Source: Myxococcota bacterium (GTDB taxonomy: Bacteria; Myxococcota_A; Polyangia; JAAYKL01). From it: a stretch of DNA of 64,000 bases. Below, piece after piece: positions 9,775 through 18,602 of the stretch. The position numbers and the translations under genes are program-made. Location: contig JASJCT010000009.1 in the NCBI GenBank assembly GCA_030065855.1, positions 1-64,000 on the forward strand, read 5' to 3'. Position 1 is the first letter of the stretch. Every line of letters starts with the position of its first letter. The notes beneath the pieces were generated by a model. It had not been told where the DNA came from. It was given only the letters and a program-made list of their open reading frames with translations, and did no database searches.

Positions 9775-10575
9775 CTAGGTACTGCAGTCATCACAGGTAC
9801 AAGGGCGATCCAAACCGGTTGTTTCATCGGTGCATTCCCCTGGAGCACCTGTCCACGTTGCACCGGGATTGTGATAGAGGCTGCGACAGTCTACTGGATC
9901 GCCCCCATTGGCCACGCCCAGGGTACACATACCGTGCCCATTTGGTTCCTCGCAGTAACGACTACACGGATCCATTTCATTGCAATTTCCCCATGCAATG
10001 AGGCAGCCGCAACACACTTCAATCGGAAATGTGAAATCAGGGGTTCTTACATCGGTGCCGCCCAACGTGTGCCCGATAAAGCGCGTCACCGAGTAGATAA
10101 GCCCATAGGACACACTTATCTCGTCCATATCGTAAGTCAACCTAGGGCAGCCATATTCCTCGGCAAGCGCATCCACAACAGAGCTCGGCAAGGCAATGCC
10201 CAACCAGACATCTGAGCTTTCAGGTGCCACGTAGTGCTCGAATTCATAATATTCTGTGTTCCCGAGCAAAGCGCCGTCTGTACCGCGCACGTAGACCTCT
10301 GTGCCGTCAATCACAATGCCGTTTGACTCGGTGACCAGATTGCCGAAGTCCTCCCTTGCCACAAGGCCGTTTGTCACCAGGTACCATCCGGTGTATGGGT
10401 TTCGAAAAATCAGATCGAGCAATCCGGCTGGAACGATGCCATCGCTCACTGTGACCTCGCAATCCGGCGCCTCAGGCTGTACTTTCACATGCTCGACGTA
10501 AAAGGATTGTTCGTTGTCGGCACAGGCCGAAGTGAGCATAAGGACACACAAGACCGTTGAAATTCTCCCTGCCAT
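9775..10575 (-). CDS. Cys-rich lipoprotein of unknown function
   Basis: 266 residues. The start at 10575 follows GAGGGATGTC; upstream ATGs in frame have no ribosome site and would run toward pilQ. The signal peptide ends in a lipobox (MLTSAC), predicting a lipoprotein. The mature protein is acidic and ends in a Cys-rich domain with about a dozen cysteines (VCCGCLIAWGNC, CSRYCEE, CTCDDC), likely disulphide-bonded in the periplasm or at the surface. I do not recognise a family. It lies 61 bp downstream of pilQ on the same strand, so co-transcription is plausible, though nothing in it points to pilus function. Confidence 0.8.
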   Translation of the reverse strand: MAGRISTVLCVLMLTSACADNEQSFYVEHVKVQPEAPDCEVTVSDGIVPAGLLDLIFRNPYTGWYLVTNGLVAREDFGNLVTESNGIVIDGTEVYVRGTDGALLGNTEYYEFEHYVAPESSDVWLGIALPSSVVDALAEEYGCPRLTYDMDEISVSYGLIYSVTRFIGHTLGGTDVRTPDFTFPIEVCCGCLIAWGNCNEMDPCSRYCEEPNGHGMCTLGVANGGDPVDCRSLYHNPGATWTGAPGECTDETTGLDRPCTCDDCST

Positions 10576-10636
10576 GACATCCCTCACAGATCCGTTTGGG
10601 CGACTTGCCATCCTGTTATTATAATCGCTTACCATT

Positions 10637-13600
10637 TTACTGCCCAATACTCTCGGCTCGATTGACGATGCGCGGCGTGATGAAGATGAGCATCTCGGAT
10701 CGCCGGTCTGAATCGCTGCGGCTCTTGAAAAGCCATCCTAAAATCGGGATATCCGCGAGAAAGGGGACCTTTTTATAGCTCGTGCCGTGGTTGCGCGTGA
10801 AAATGCCGCCTATCACTGCTGTGTGACCATCGCTCACGAGCAGTTCTGTTTCCGCTTCCCGCTTTAGGATGGTGGGATCTCCTCGCGCACCAGTGTTGTT
10901 GAAATCTGGCTCGTCCCGCATGACTTTCAATTGGAGCAGCACTGATCCATCTGCTGTCACGTGGGGCGTAACTGTCAGGTTGAGCTTTGCCTCTTTAAAG
11001 GCTGTCTGGATCCCTTGGGCAGAGATCTGACTGTACGGAATCAGGGTACCCTGCTCGATGTGGGCTTCCCTGTTGTCCAAGGTGAGGATTTTGGGCGACG
11101 ACAGGATGCGCAGGGTCCCGGTCTCCTCCAATGCCGATAATCTGAGGCTTAGGTTCGCATTGTTGGCGATCGATCCCAAGGTGATGCCCAGCGCACCACC
11201 AGATCCAGTACCCACTGCTGCCGGCAGGTTCACGCCAAAGTTGGGGTTTGGCTGAGCGCTCGGCACGGTCGTGAGTCCTGCAATGGGTGTCTTATTATCT
11301 GTCGCACCGCCGGCCACGCCGATTGAGCTAGGAAATGCGAGGCCGGTCGGATTCCCCGTGGCTGCACCGGCGGAAAAGTCTCCCCCCCACTGGATGCCGA
11401 TTTCCCGGGCGTAGATGCTCGCAGCTTCCACAATGCGGCTCTCAATCAAGACCTGTGGCGTCTGGGTGTCCAGGTTTCGAATGAGCGCTTCTATCTGATT
11501 GAGGGCGCCGTTGGTATCCCTAGCAATGATGACGTTGGTGCGCTCATCCACTGACAGGGTTCCCCGCTCTGTCAGCAAGTCTGCAGCCCTTGGTTTGAGT
11601 TCGGCTGCTGTAGCGTAGGAAACCGGGATCAATCGGGTTTCAATGGGCTCAAGGGCGATCTTCTGCTTCCTTCTCGCGATCTCCATTTCGCGTTCTTTTT
11701 CGAGCGTATCAAGGGGCGCGACGCGGATGAGGTTGCCTTCCCGAACCATCCCCAGTCGCTTGGCATTTAGAATCACTTCCAGCGCGTGATCCCAGGCCAC
11801 ATCCCGCATGCGGATCGTTACCGTGCCTGTGACATCGTCTCCTGTGATAATGTTGACATGACCCACATCCGAGAGGAGCCTGAGAATGTTTTGAATATCG
11901 GCATCCTTAAAATCCAAGTCGATATGCCTGCCCGTATAGCGCTTTTTCTTCTTTTTCGTCCCGAGCGACCCGGTCGAGGTGGTGTACCCGGCAGTGCGCT
12001 CGAACGGATATGCATAAGCTCGCTGATCTTCCTTTGCCACGGTGCGGGTCTTTGTTCCCTTGGGAAGGGCTGGCGCTGCGGATGCTGGCAAGGCAGCAGC
12101 CTGCGTTGGTTTAAAGATCCATTCAATGGTGTTGTCGTTTCGCTCAATGGCGTTCTGGGCCGTTCGCTCGACTGCCACTTCGATCCTGGTACCCTTACCG
12201 TCCCGATAGGAGCTGACATTGCCGATAACGCCGCCAAAGTCAGTAACGTCGAGGGTTCGTTCCAACCTGGGGGCAAGGGTGGCGGTTTTAAATGTCATGA
12301 TGGCGTTCCCGCTCGCATCTGACGTGGTGTTGTAGGCGAACGGTCCGTTGAGCGCGATAATGACCTTTTGCGCACTACCGTCAGTTGCAAACCGAATATC
12401 CTCAATTGTGTGCGCGGTTTTTGTCGCATCCGAGGTATTGCCGTTGGCAGGTGGTGATATCACCTTGGCATCCACTTCTCGGCCCTGCATTTTAGCAAGG
12501 CGCAGCAACCGCAGTTCCTCTTGGGATAGCTTCTTTTCTTCGCTTTTTGAGGACGATTGGCTCTCTTTTCCATGTTCTGTACTTAGGCGTTGATTCGCGT
12601 GGGCGAGCTCCTTTTCATACTTCTCGGCGCGCTTCTCACTGACGGCGGCCTTTTCGGAAACCCTGGCGAGCTTTTCTTCCATCTGTAGGGCGCGTTGTTG
12701 CTCACTAACAAATGCGGCGTTTTTCTGACTCAGCTGCTTTTCGATGTGCTTTGCCCGTTCCTTTTCTTTTGCAAATGCTGCGCTCGTCTTTGCTAGCGCT
12801 TCTTCGGTTCGATCTGCTCGGGTCTTTGCCATGCGGGCCTGTTCTCGGACCCGGCTGAGCTCTTTTTCCATCTTGCCCACGCGCTTTTCTGCAAGTGATG
12901 CGCGCTTGGTTGCCTGTGTGAGGGTTTCTTGAAGCGCGGTTGCCTTTTTATGCGCCTGGGTTGCCTTGGCCTTTGCCTTGGAGAGTGCTTGCTTCAGATC
13001 CTTTGCCAGGGCCTCTGCCCCAGCAACCTTCTTAGACATTTCTAACACCTGGCCATCTGCGGACTGGAGCGCGGCCAGGGCTTCTTCTTTTGCTTTTTTG
13101 GCAATATCGGCGTTTTTTTGTGCTGCTGCGATCCGCTTTTTTGACCTCAATTCAGCTGTTTTTCGATCCTTTTGGGCGGCCGCTTGAATTTGGACGATCT
13201 CGGCTTCGGCCTGCTGTTTTGCCAAAAGGGCTTTGGCTATTTGATCTTTGGCAATGCGGGCAGCCTGCTCTGCTTCTTGGCGCTTCTTCTCGGCCTTGGT
13301 CAATGCCTGTTCGGTGCGATTTTCGATGGTCGCCTGCTGCTCAGACGCCCGCTGAGAGGCTTTGATGGTCTGGCGCAGCTTTTTTCGGGCCGCTGCTAAC
13401 GCCTTGTGGATTGTATCTTTTTCTTCTTCAATCGTCTTTAAACGGTTGCTGGCCGCTGTTGCGCTTTTTTCTTTCTCCTTGAGGACGCGAAGCAGTTTTT
13501 CCCGCTCTCCCTTGGTGGCCTTCTCGTAGTCCTTTGCCGCTTTTGTTTGGGCTACGAGAGCAGTCTTGGCGGCTCGTGCCGCCTGCTCAGCTGCCTGCTC

Positions 13601-14782
13601 ACGCTGCACCGCTTCCCGCTTTAATTTAACCGCGCGCTCCTCTGCTTGGGCAAGGGCATGTTGCGCGCGTTTTTTTGCTTCCTTTGCCTCATCGAGCTGC
13701 CCATTCAAAGCGGTTAGTTTGAGTTCCATTGATTCGCGCCGAAGCCGCTCGGCTTTCATGAGCGCTTCGGCCTTTTCGACCTTTTCTCGATACGCTGCGA
13801 TTTGCTTTGCTGCCAGCTCGGTCTGTTTTGTTGCAGCTGTCCGATGCAGCTGCTCACTGCTTTGTTGAATCTTTTTTTCTTTTTTGAGTAGGACCAACGC
13901 CTTTTCGGCATTGCGCTTGGCTTGCTCTGCTTCGATTCTCCGCTTCGCACTTTCCTTTTTAAGGCGGCTTAGCTCTGCTTCAGCAGTGGCCTTTGCCTTT
14001 GTTGCAATGTCAGCTTCCTTGCGGGCTTTTGCGATCTCTTTTTTAGCGCGTGCTCCCAGGTGCTTTGCCGCTTCGGCAGCCTTCCGCACCTCTGCCATGT
14101 CGGCCTTTGCCCGGTTGAGCTCTGCTTCGGCGGCTATCTTTGCCTTTGTTGCAGTGTGCGCCTCTTTGCGGGCCTTTGCGATTTCTGTTTTTGCCCGTTG
14201 CTCAAGATCCCTTGCTGCTTCAGCTGCTTGGCGCGCCTTTGCCATGTCAGCTTTAGCCTGGGCTTGGGCAGCTTTGACCTCTGCTCGAACCCGCTTCATA
14301 TCATCCTGCGCAGTGGCGACACTGGCGGTGTTGGCTGAGCTGGGCGCCTTAGGCGCGCCGGTGAGCGACGCGACGAGCTTATTTCCATTCACCCGTACCC
14401 GATAGGCGACCTCCTCGCGAAAATTGATCATGACCCGGCAAATCGAGACACCTTTTACCGAGTATTCCGATACTGCCACGCCATTGATGATGCCGGTCTT
14501 GTGGTCGATAAGCGACGGTACGCCCCGAATCTGGCTGTCGGCAATGTCGATAACGAGCCGTTTGGGCGACTTAAGCCTGAAGGCGGTGTAGCTGGGTCTG
14601 CGCGATCCAGTGACCGTGACGACGGTTTTGTTCCCCTTTTTCCATACCCGAACGTCCCGGATTTGGTTGGCCGATTGCGATGCGGCAAATACCGGGGTTG
14701 CACAGAGTGCCGATATCAGCACCACTGCAAAGGCGATTCCCAGCCTCCGGTCAGTTTTTATTGAATCTGCGAACCCTTTCAT
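10637..14782 (-). CDS. pilQ: Type IV pilus secretin PilQ with giant coiled-coil insert
   Basis: Outer-membrane secretin through which type IV pili pass; 1381 residues, far above the usual 600-900. GAGGAG lies 6 nt before the ATG at 14782. Order: signal peptide; AMIN domain (about 38-145) for peptidoglycan binding; a Lys/Glu/Ala-rich coiled coil (about 160-760); a second AMIN (about 790-890); the STN domain (IDLDFKDADIQNILRLLSD, near 950); a NolW-like ring; and the secretin barrel (from LIESRIVEA near 1115) ending in LIFITPRIV. The insert between the AMIN domains is highly unusual and contains a 49-residue tandem duplication. It is separated from pilMNOP by two opposite-strand genes, so pilQ needs its own promoter. 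The secretin assignment is secure; the role of the insert (periplasmic spacer or partner binding) is inference. Confidence 0.93.
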   Translation of the reverse strand: MKGFADSIKTDRRLGIAFAVVLISALCATPVFAASQSANQIRDVRVWKKGNKTVVTVTGSRRPSYTAFRLKSPKRLVIDIADSQIRGVPSLIDHKTGIINGVAVSEYSVKGVSICRVMINFREEVAYRVRVNGNKLVASLTGAPKAPSSANTASVATAQDDMKRVRAEVKAAQAQAKADMAKARQAAEAARDLEQRAKTEIAKARKEAHTATKAKIAAEAELNRAKADMAEVRKAAEAAKHLGARAKKEIAKARKEADIATKAKATAEAELSRLKKESAKRRIEAEQAKRNAEKALVLLKKEKKIQQSSEQLHRTAATKQTELAAKQIAAYREKVEKAEALMKAERLRRESMELKLTALNGQLDEAKEAKKRAQHALAQAEERAVKLKREAVQREQAAEQAARAAKTALVAQTKAAKDYEKATKGEREKLLRVLKEKEKSATAASNRLKTIEEEKDTIHKALAAARKKLRQTIKASQRASEQQATIENRTEQALTKAEKKRQEAEQAARIAKDQIAKALLAKQQAEAEIVQIQAAAQKDRKTAELRSKKRIAAAQKNADIAKKAKEEALAALQSADGQVLEMSKKVAGAEALAKDLKQALSKAKAKATQAHKKATALQETLTQATKRASLAEKRVGKMEKELSRVREQARMAKTRADRTEEALAKTSAAFAKEKERAKHIEKQLSQKNAAFVSEQQRALQMEEKLARVSEKAAVSEKRAEKYEKELAHANQRLSTEHGKESQSSSKSEEKKLSQEELRLLRLAKMQGREVDAKVISPPANGNTSDATKTAHTIEDIRFATDGSAQKVIIALNGPFAYNTTSDASGNAIMTFKTATLAPRLERTLDVTDFGGVIGNVSSYRDGKGTRIEVAVERTAQNAIERNDNTIEWIFKPTQAAALPASAAPALPKGTKTRTVAKEDQRAYAYPFERTAGYTTSTGSLGTKKKKKRYTGRHIDLDFKDADIQNILRLLSDVGHVNIITGDDVTGTVTIRMRDVAWDHALEVILNAKRLGMVREGNLIRVAPLDTLEKEREMEIARRKQKIALEPIETRLIPVSYATAAELKPRAADLLTERGTLSVDERTNVIIARDTNGALNQIEALIRNLDTQTPQVLIESRIVEAASIYAREIGIQWGGDFSAGAATGNPTGLAFPSSIGVAGGATDNKTPIAGLTTVPSAQPNPNFGVNLPAAVGTGSGGALGITLGSIANNANLSLRLSALEETGTLRILSSPKILTLDNREAHIEQGTLIPYSQISAQGIQTAFKEAKLNLTVTPHVTADGSVLLQLKVMRDEPDFNNTGARGDPTILKREAETELLVSDGHTAVIGGIFTRNHGTSYKKVPFLADIPILGWLFKSRSDSDRRSEMLIFITPRIVNRAESIGQ
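13958..14251 (-). repeat. 49-codon tandem duplication inside pilQ
   Basis: Two adjacent 147-bp units (14251-14105 and 14104-13958) encode similar 49-residue segments starting ADMAKARQAAEAA and ADMAEVRKAAEAA and ending AEAELNRAK and AEAELSRLK. This is direct evidence that the coiled coil grew at least partly by in-frame duplication. Confidence 0.85.
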
Positions 14783-15158
14783 CATCGTCTCCTCGACCCC
14801 TGTAGTGCCCGTTGGGCGAGAATGTAGGGCCATGTAGTTACAAGTACGCTTCAATCCTACATGAGGTGGTCCCCACATCGCAAATTTTCTGTCTTTTTTT
14901 TATGGGGTCGGATTGGGGGCTACTATCCCCTTCAAGAAAAGCCGCCACCCCCACATTTGGCGATGTATGGCATCATCAGTGTATCGCCAGACATATATCT
15001 GACTGATTTTCGACGAAACCTTCAATGCGTCAAGGCTGCCTGGCTTGTATAGAGGTTGTGGGACTTGCATCGCAGGACAATGTAGGCAGATTCACTTGCC
15101 ATCCAATGCTCAAATGTGCTTTATTGAACGCTGTCTTTTACATTTTGAGAGTATAGAT

Positions 15159-15953
15159 ATGCCTTTGCGAAAGATTGAGATCGCTGTGGTCGGTATTCTC
15201 TTTTTTGTTGTCATGGATTTTGCTTGCAATACCGACACAGCGACTGAGGTGAGGTGGATCGAGATTCAAGGCGGCGCTTACCAGATGGGCTCGGAGGACG
15301 TCACGAGTGAGCAAGAACCGATACACGATGTGACCATCCAGGATTTTGCAATGACCAAAACAGAGATAACAGTGGGTCAGTATGCAGCATGTGTGGAAGC
15401 CGACGTGTGCTCATATCCAGGGTTGAGTTGGTTTTGTAATTGGCGCGACATTATCTACGAGCATCATCCGATAAACTGTGTGGATTGGGACCAAGCCCTG
15501 TCGTTCTGTGATTGGATTGGCGGCCGTCTGCCCACAGAGGCAGAATGGGAGTACGCGGCGAGAAGTGGTGGAAAAGAACAGCTTTTTCCCTGGGGTAACA
15601 AAGAACCGAGCTGTGACTATGCGATAATGGATAGTACAGGTGAAGGCTGTGAACGGATTCACACCTGGCCAGTTTGCTCAAAAACTGCGGGCAATAGCGA
15701 CCAGGGGCTGTGCGATTTAAGCGGCAATGTACTGGAATGGGTAGCGGATTGTTGGCACAGCAATTACAACGATGCTCCTGATAACGGCAGTGCCTGGACA
15801 GAAGAGTGCGATTCGAATGGACGCGTTCTTCGCGGCGGTGGCTGGACCTCAAGAACAGGTGAAACCTTGAGCGCGACGTTCAGGACCAGCGATGATCAAT
15901 CTGATAAGCGATATTACAGCGGATTTCGGTGTGCTCGGGATGGCGATAGTTGA
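15159..15953 (+). CDS. SUMF1/FGE-fold lipoprotein lacking catalytic cysteines
   Basis: 264 residues. A signal peptide starting MPLRKIEIAVVGILFF leads to DFAC, a plausible lipobox. The rest is a formylglycine-generating-enzyme (sulfatase-modifying factor) fold: GGAYQMGSE, MTKTEITVGQYAAC, PINCVDWDQALSFCDWIGGRLPTEAEWEYAAR (motifs spread over residues 90-140), LCDLSGNVLEWVADC, RVLRGGGW and YYSGFRCARD. True FGE has an active-site Cys pair shortly after the GGGW motif; here that stretch (TSRTGETLS) has none, so it is probably a binding or structural domain. Several other cysteines are likely disulphide-bonded. It is the first of two plus-strand genes lying between pilP and pilQ. The start is supported mainly by the signal peptide, with a weak ribosome site. 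Confidence 0.85.
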   Translation: MPLRKIEIAVVGILFFVVMDFACNTDTATEVRWIEIQGGAYQMGSEDVTSEQEPIHDVTIQDFAMTKTEITVGQYAACVEADVCSYPGLSWFCNWRDIIYEHHPINCVDWDQALSFCDWIGGRLPTEAEWEYAARSGGKEQLFPWGNKEPSCDYAIMDSTGEGCERIHTWPVCSKTAGNSDQGLCDLSGNVLEWVADCWHSNYNDAPDNGSAWTEECDSNGRVLRGGGWTSRTGETLSATFRTSDDQSDKRYYSGFRCARDGDS

Positions 15954-15980
15954 GCGGACTTGCATAACAAAGGAGGCAAC

Positions 15981-16646
15981 GTGTTTCGATACAATAATCT
16001 AAGATTGCTCAAGTGCTTAGTGATGTATTTATTTGTCATCATCAATATCAATCTCACGACCGTTGACGCGTTTTCGCAATTCGATCAGCCATCGACTCAG
16101 GCCCCTGCCCAAGAAAGCGGATTTGCTCTGGAGATACACTTGGGGACAAACGTTATGCCGGGCATTGCCTATGCAACAGGTGTTATTACATCAAATATTC
16201 GGGGAGGATTCTTGGCTGGATATAAGACGGATAGCATTCTTTTGGGCATGGGCATTGATTTTGTTAGGTATTCCTTTTTCCTAGACTCAGGTGACGATAC
16301 AGCCGAACTATCTATGACATCGTTGCTAGCTGTCCCCGGGATTCGAGTAGTGCTGGCCCAGTCTCGAGATAGGTCTGTTGATCTAATAACGGCATTGAAT
16401 GCCGGGTTTGGGTTTTATAATGCGTCGTCAGAAGGGGATCCGTATACGAAACATAACGATACATCCTTTTTATTTAGCTATGACGTCGGCATTGGCCTGC
16501 GCTATTGGATACACCCTCAATTCGCACTTGGCGGATCTAGCGGGTTCTCTGGTACGTTAGAGCGCAAAACCAGAAACGCCGATCGTTCCCGGGTCATCCA
16601 TCAGATGGGGGTCTTTGCCGGCCTTTTGCTGCTCGGCGTCTTCTAG
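15981..16646 (+). CDS. Predicted outer-membrane beta-barrel protein
   Basis: 221 residues from a GTG at 15981, chosen because AAAGGAGG lies just upstream; the ATG at 15960 has no such site. The signal peptide is MFRYNNLRLLKCLVMYLFV onward. The mature part alternates hydrophobic and polar residues in strands (LEIHLGTNVMPGIAYATG, GGFLAGYKTDSILLGMGIDF, VGIGLRYWIHPQFALGGSSG), as in small outer-membrane barrels. It lies 27 bp after the FGE-like lipoprotein gene, so the two are probably one transcript, and it converges with pilP. No family recognised. Confidence 0.75.
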   Translation: MFRYNNLRLLKCLVMYLFVIININLTTVDAFSQFDQPSTQAPAQESGFALEIHLGTNVMPGIAYATGVITSNIRGGFLAGYKTDSILLGMGIDFVRYSFFLDSGDDTAELSMTSLLAVPGIRVVLAQSRDRSVDLITALNAGFGFYNASSEGDPYTKHNDTSFLFSYDVGIGLRYWIHPQFALGGSSGFSGTLERKTRNADRSRVIHQMGVFAGLLLLGVF

Positions 16647-16673
16647 AAGATGTTGATGATGCGAGGGAATTCC

Positions 16674-17312
16674 TTACATATTGGGATGGAGCGGTAAAAA
16701 CCGGGTAATATCCACGCCCTTGGCTGCGGTTGGATCTTCGCGGATGAGGTAAACGCCCCGCTCTTCTTCCTTGCCGCTGCCATGAATGCGAGCAACCCGC
16801 CAGTTTACTTGAATTTGTTCGCCGCGGCTGCCTTGATTGACGAAATCCGCCTTGCCCACGTAGTCACCGCGTTTCAGGACAAAACCCGTGCCGTCCGGCA
16901 CGACCACCATTGCCCTGGGATCGCCTATTTTTGTGATGATACCGATGAGCTTTAGATCTGAAATATCGTATTCCTTTAACTTCACTTCCCGCTGGATTTG
17001 CCGCTGTACATCTTTTTGTTCCGTCAGCAGTTCGATAAACGGCTCAAACGGGTCCCGTCGCCTGGGTCCTTTGATAAAATCCGTTTCCTTTAATTGAGCA
17101 ACAACGGTGCTTTTTTTTGATGTTTCACCTTCTTTTTCAGGTGACAGGGGTGCTTCCTTCTTATTTTTTGGAGCGCGGGCGCCGGGGGCTGATTTTTTAG
17201 TGGGGGACTCGTCGCTACTTGAATCTGCACCTTCGCCACATGTACCTAACAGGAAGACGAAGACCGCGAAAAGGATCAACAGCAACCTACTGCAAGATAC
17301 GTTCTTACGCAT
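16674..17312 (-). CDS. pilP: Type IV pilus assembly lipoprotein PilP
   Basis: 212-residue inner-membrane lipoprotein that links the PilN-PilO platform to the PilQ secretin. The signal peptide ends in LLGTC (lipobox). A Pro/Lys-rich linker to about residue 75 is followed by the PilP beta-sandwich: RRRDPFEPF, SDLKLIGIITKIGDPRAMV, VLKRGDYVGK and a C-terminal YLIRED. Last gene of pilM-N-O-P, 6 bp after pilO. In most genomes pilQ would follow directly; here two plus-strand genes intervene. Confidence 0.92.
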   Translation of the reverse strand: MRKNVSCSRLLLILFAVFVFLLGTCGEGADSSSDESPTKKSAPGARAPKNKKEAPLSPEKEGETSKKSTVVAQLKETDFIKGPRRRDPFEPFIELLTEQKDVQRQIQREVKLKEYDISDLKLIGIITKIGDPRAMVVVPDGTGFVLKRGDYVGKADFVNQGSRGEQIQVNWRVARIHGSGKEEERGVYLIREDPTAAKGVDITRFLPLHPNM

Positions 17313-17318
17313 GCGTAT

Positions 17319-17918
17319 CTATCCCTTCTTTGCCTTCGGTTTCGCAGCATCATCCCTTTCTACCGATCTAAAAGTTGTGGCCAAGACTTCTGCCACGAGT
17401 TGAATCCCAGAATCGTCCATTCCGTCCGGTTTTAAAGAGATATTTTCAATATTAATGATGCGATCGACATTTCCGATTAAATAAAAGAACTTAGCGAGCT
17501 GGAGAAAGTTTCCCTTTAACATCAGCCGGACTGGAATGCGGGCGTAGTATTGGGCTGCCTCTTCCTTTTGGGGCTTTACCGATTTGAGCTCCAATCCGAC
17601 CAACTCGGCTTGTGTATTCAAGCTCGCTAAGAATGAAGACATCTCCGATTCAGTGGGAAGCGCCCGTAGCTGCTGCGCATAGGTTTTCTTGAGCTCATCC
17701 CGGTAGTGCCGGTCTTTATCGTATGTGGATTTGCGACGGATGGCATCGTCCCTGCGCCGCTCGAGATCGGCGTATTGGCTTTCAAGGGACGAGAGCTCGT
17801 TAGACAATTCGCTATAAAACTGAAACCAGTAGACAGCTGCTATCAGTCCCAGAACGACCGCTAAGACGGCCAACTTCTTGGGAAGTGCAATTTTTGTTAG
17901 TTGTTCTAAGCTGCTCAT
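17319..17918 (-). CDS. pilO: Type IV pilus inner-membrane protein PilO
   Basis: 199 residues. A short cytoplasmic N-terminus, one membrane helix (LAVLAVVLGLIAAVYWFQFY), a periplasmic coiled coil (ELSSLESQYADLERRRDDA) and a ferredoxin-like domain with the family signature near VKPQKEEAAQYYARIPVRLM. PilO pairs with PilN to form the inner-membrane alignment complex. It starts 9 bp after pilN and is followed 6 bp later by pilP. A charged, Lys-rich tail closes the protein. Confidence 0.92.
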   Translation of the reverse strand: MSSLEQLTKIALPKKLAVLAVVLGLIAAVYWFQFYSELSNELSSLESQYADLERRRDDAIRRKSTYDKDRHYRDELKKTYAQQLRALPTESEMSSFLASLNTQAELVGLELKSVKPQKEEAAQYYARIPVRLMLKGNFLQLAKFFYLIGNVDRIINIENISLKPDGMDDSGIQLVAEVLATTFRSVERDDAAKPKAKKG

Positions 17919-17927
17919 CCCACCCCC

Positions 17928-18602
17928 CTACTCGTCCTTTTGGCGGTAGAGGACTTCACCGTTCACTTCGAAGTGTACCACCGGGTCCATTTTTTTATCT
18001 TTGGGTTCCGTGCCTGGGAGTTTCGGCTTGGCCAGGTCTGTTGAAATCAGCTCGTTCGCGACAAAAAACTGTGACAGGTTGATTCTCCTTAAAAACTCTG
18101 CCACGTCCTCGTGGGTCTTGGCCTGGCCTTTTATCGATACTTTGCGATCCTTCTCCTTAAAATCCGACAGCCATAAATGGCGATAGTCCCAGTTTTCATC
18201 AAATCCGGCACTGGAGTCGATGCGGAGCATTTCTTGATATTTGTCGTTATCCACATGGGGCCGGCCGTTTTTGCTAAGGATGTTCGAGAGCTCCAGCATG
18301 ACGAACACCGGTCCGGTCCGTGCGGATTGTAACCCGTCAATTGCTGCCTGCCGCTTTTCGTATTCTTTTATCTCATCCAGAATTTTTTGATGATCAGAGA
18401 TCTGTTTTTGGATGCGAGTGACCTCGGCTTGGACGATGTTGTTTTTGTTGCGTTGCGCATCGATGTCGCTCCCGATGCTCATGCTGATCATGACGAAAAT
18501 AGCGATTTCTAAAAGCAGCACACACAGGCCGATAGCGATCTGATTCCTGCCAGCCTCGCGGCGTCGATCCTGCTTTACCGGCAAAAGGTTGATTCTGATC
18601 AT
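17928..18602 (-). CDS. pilN: Type IV pilus inner-membrane protein PilN
   Basis: 224 residues. It begins MIRINLLPVK, the INLLP motif that docks into the PilM groove in characterised systems. One membrane helix follows (IGLCVLLLEIAIFVMISMSI), then a coiled coil (KNNIVQAEVTRIQKQISDH) and a periplasmic domain matching the PilN fold (VSIKGQAKTHEDVAEFLRRI). Its start directly abuts the pilM stop, and pilO follows at 9 bp, so translation is likely coupled. Confidence 0.92.
   Translation of the reverse strand: MIRINLLPVKQDRRREAGRNQIAIGLCVLLLEIAIFVMISMSIGSDIDAQRNKNNIVQAEVTRIQKQISDHQKILDEIKEYEKRQAAIDGLQSARTGPVFVMLELSNILSKNGRPHVDNDKYQEMLRIDSSAGFDENWDYRHLWLSDFKEKDRKVSIKGQAKTHEDVAEFLRRINLSQFFVANELISTDLAKPKLPGTEPKDKKMDPVVHFEVNGEVLYRQKDE

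Noticed and set aside
13958-14251. CRISPR-like or regulatory repeat
   Set aside because: The 147-bp periodicity is an in-frame protein repeat in the PilQ coiled coil, with two units only.
15159-15953. Active formylglycine-generating enzyme
   Set aside because: The two active-site cysteines are missing from the expected place after the GGGW motif.
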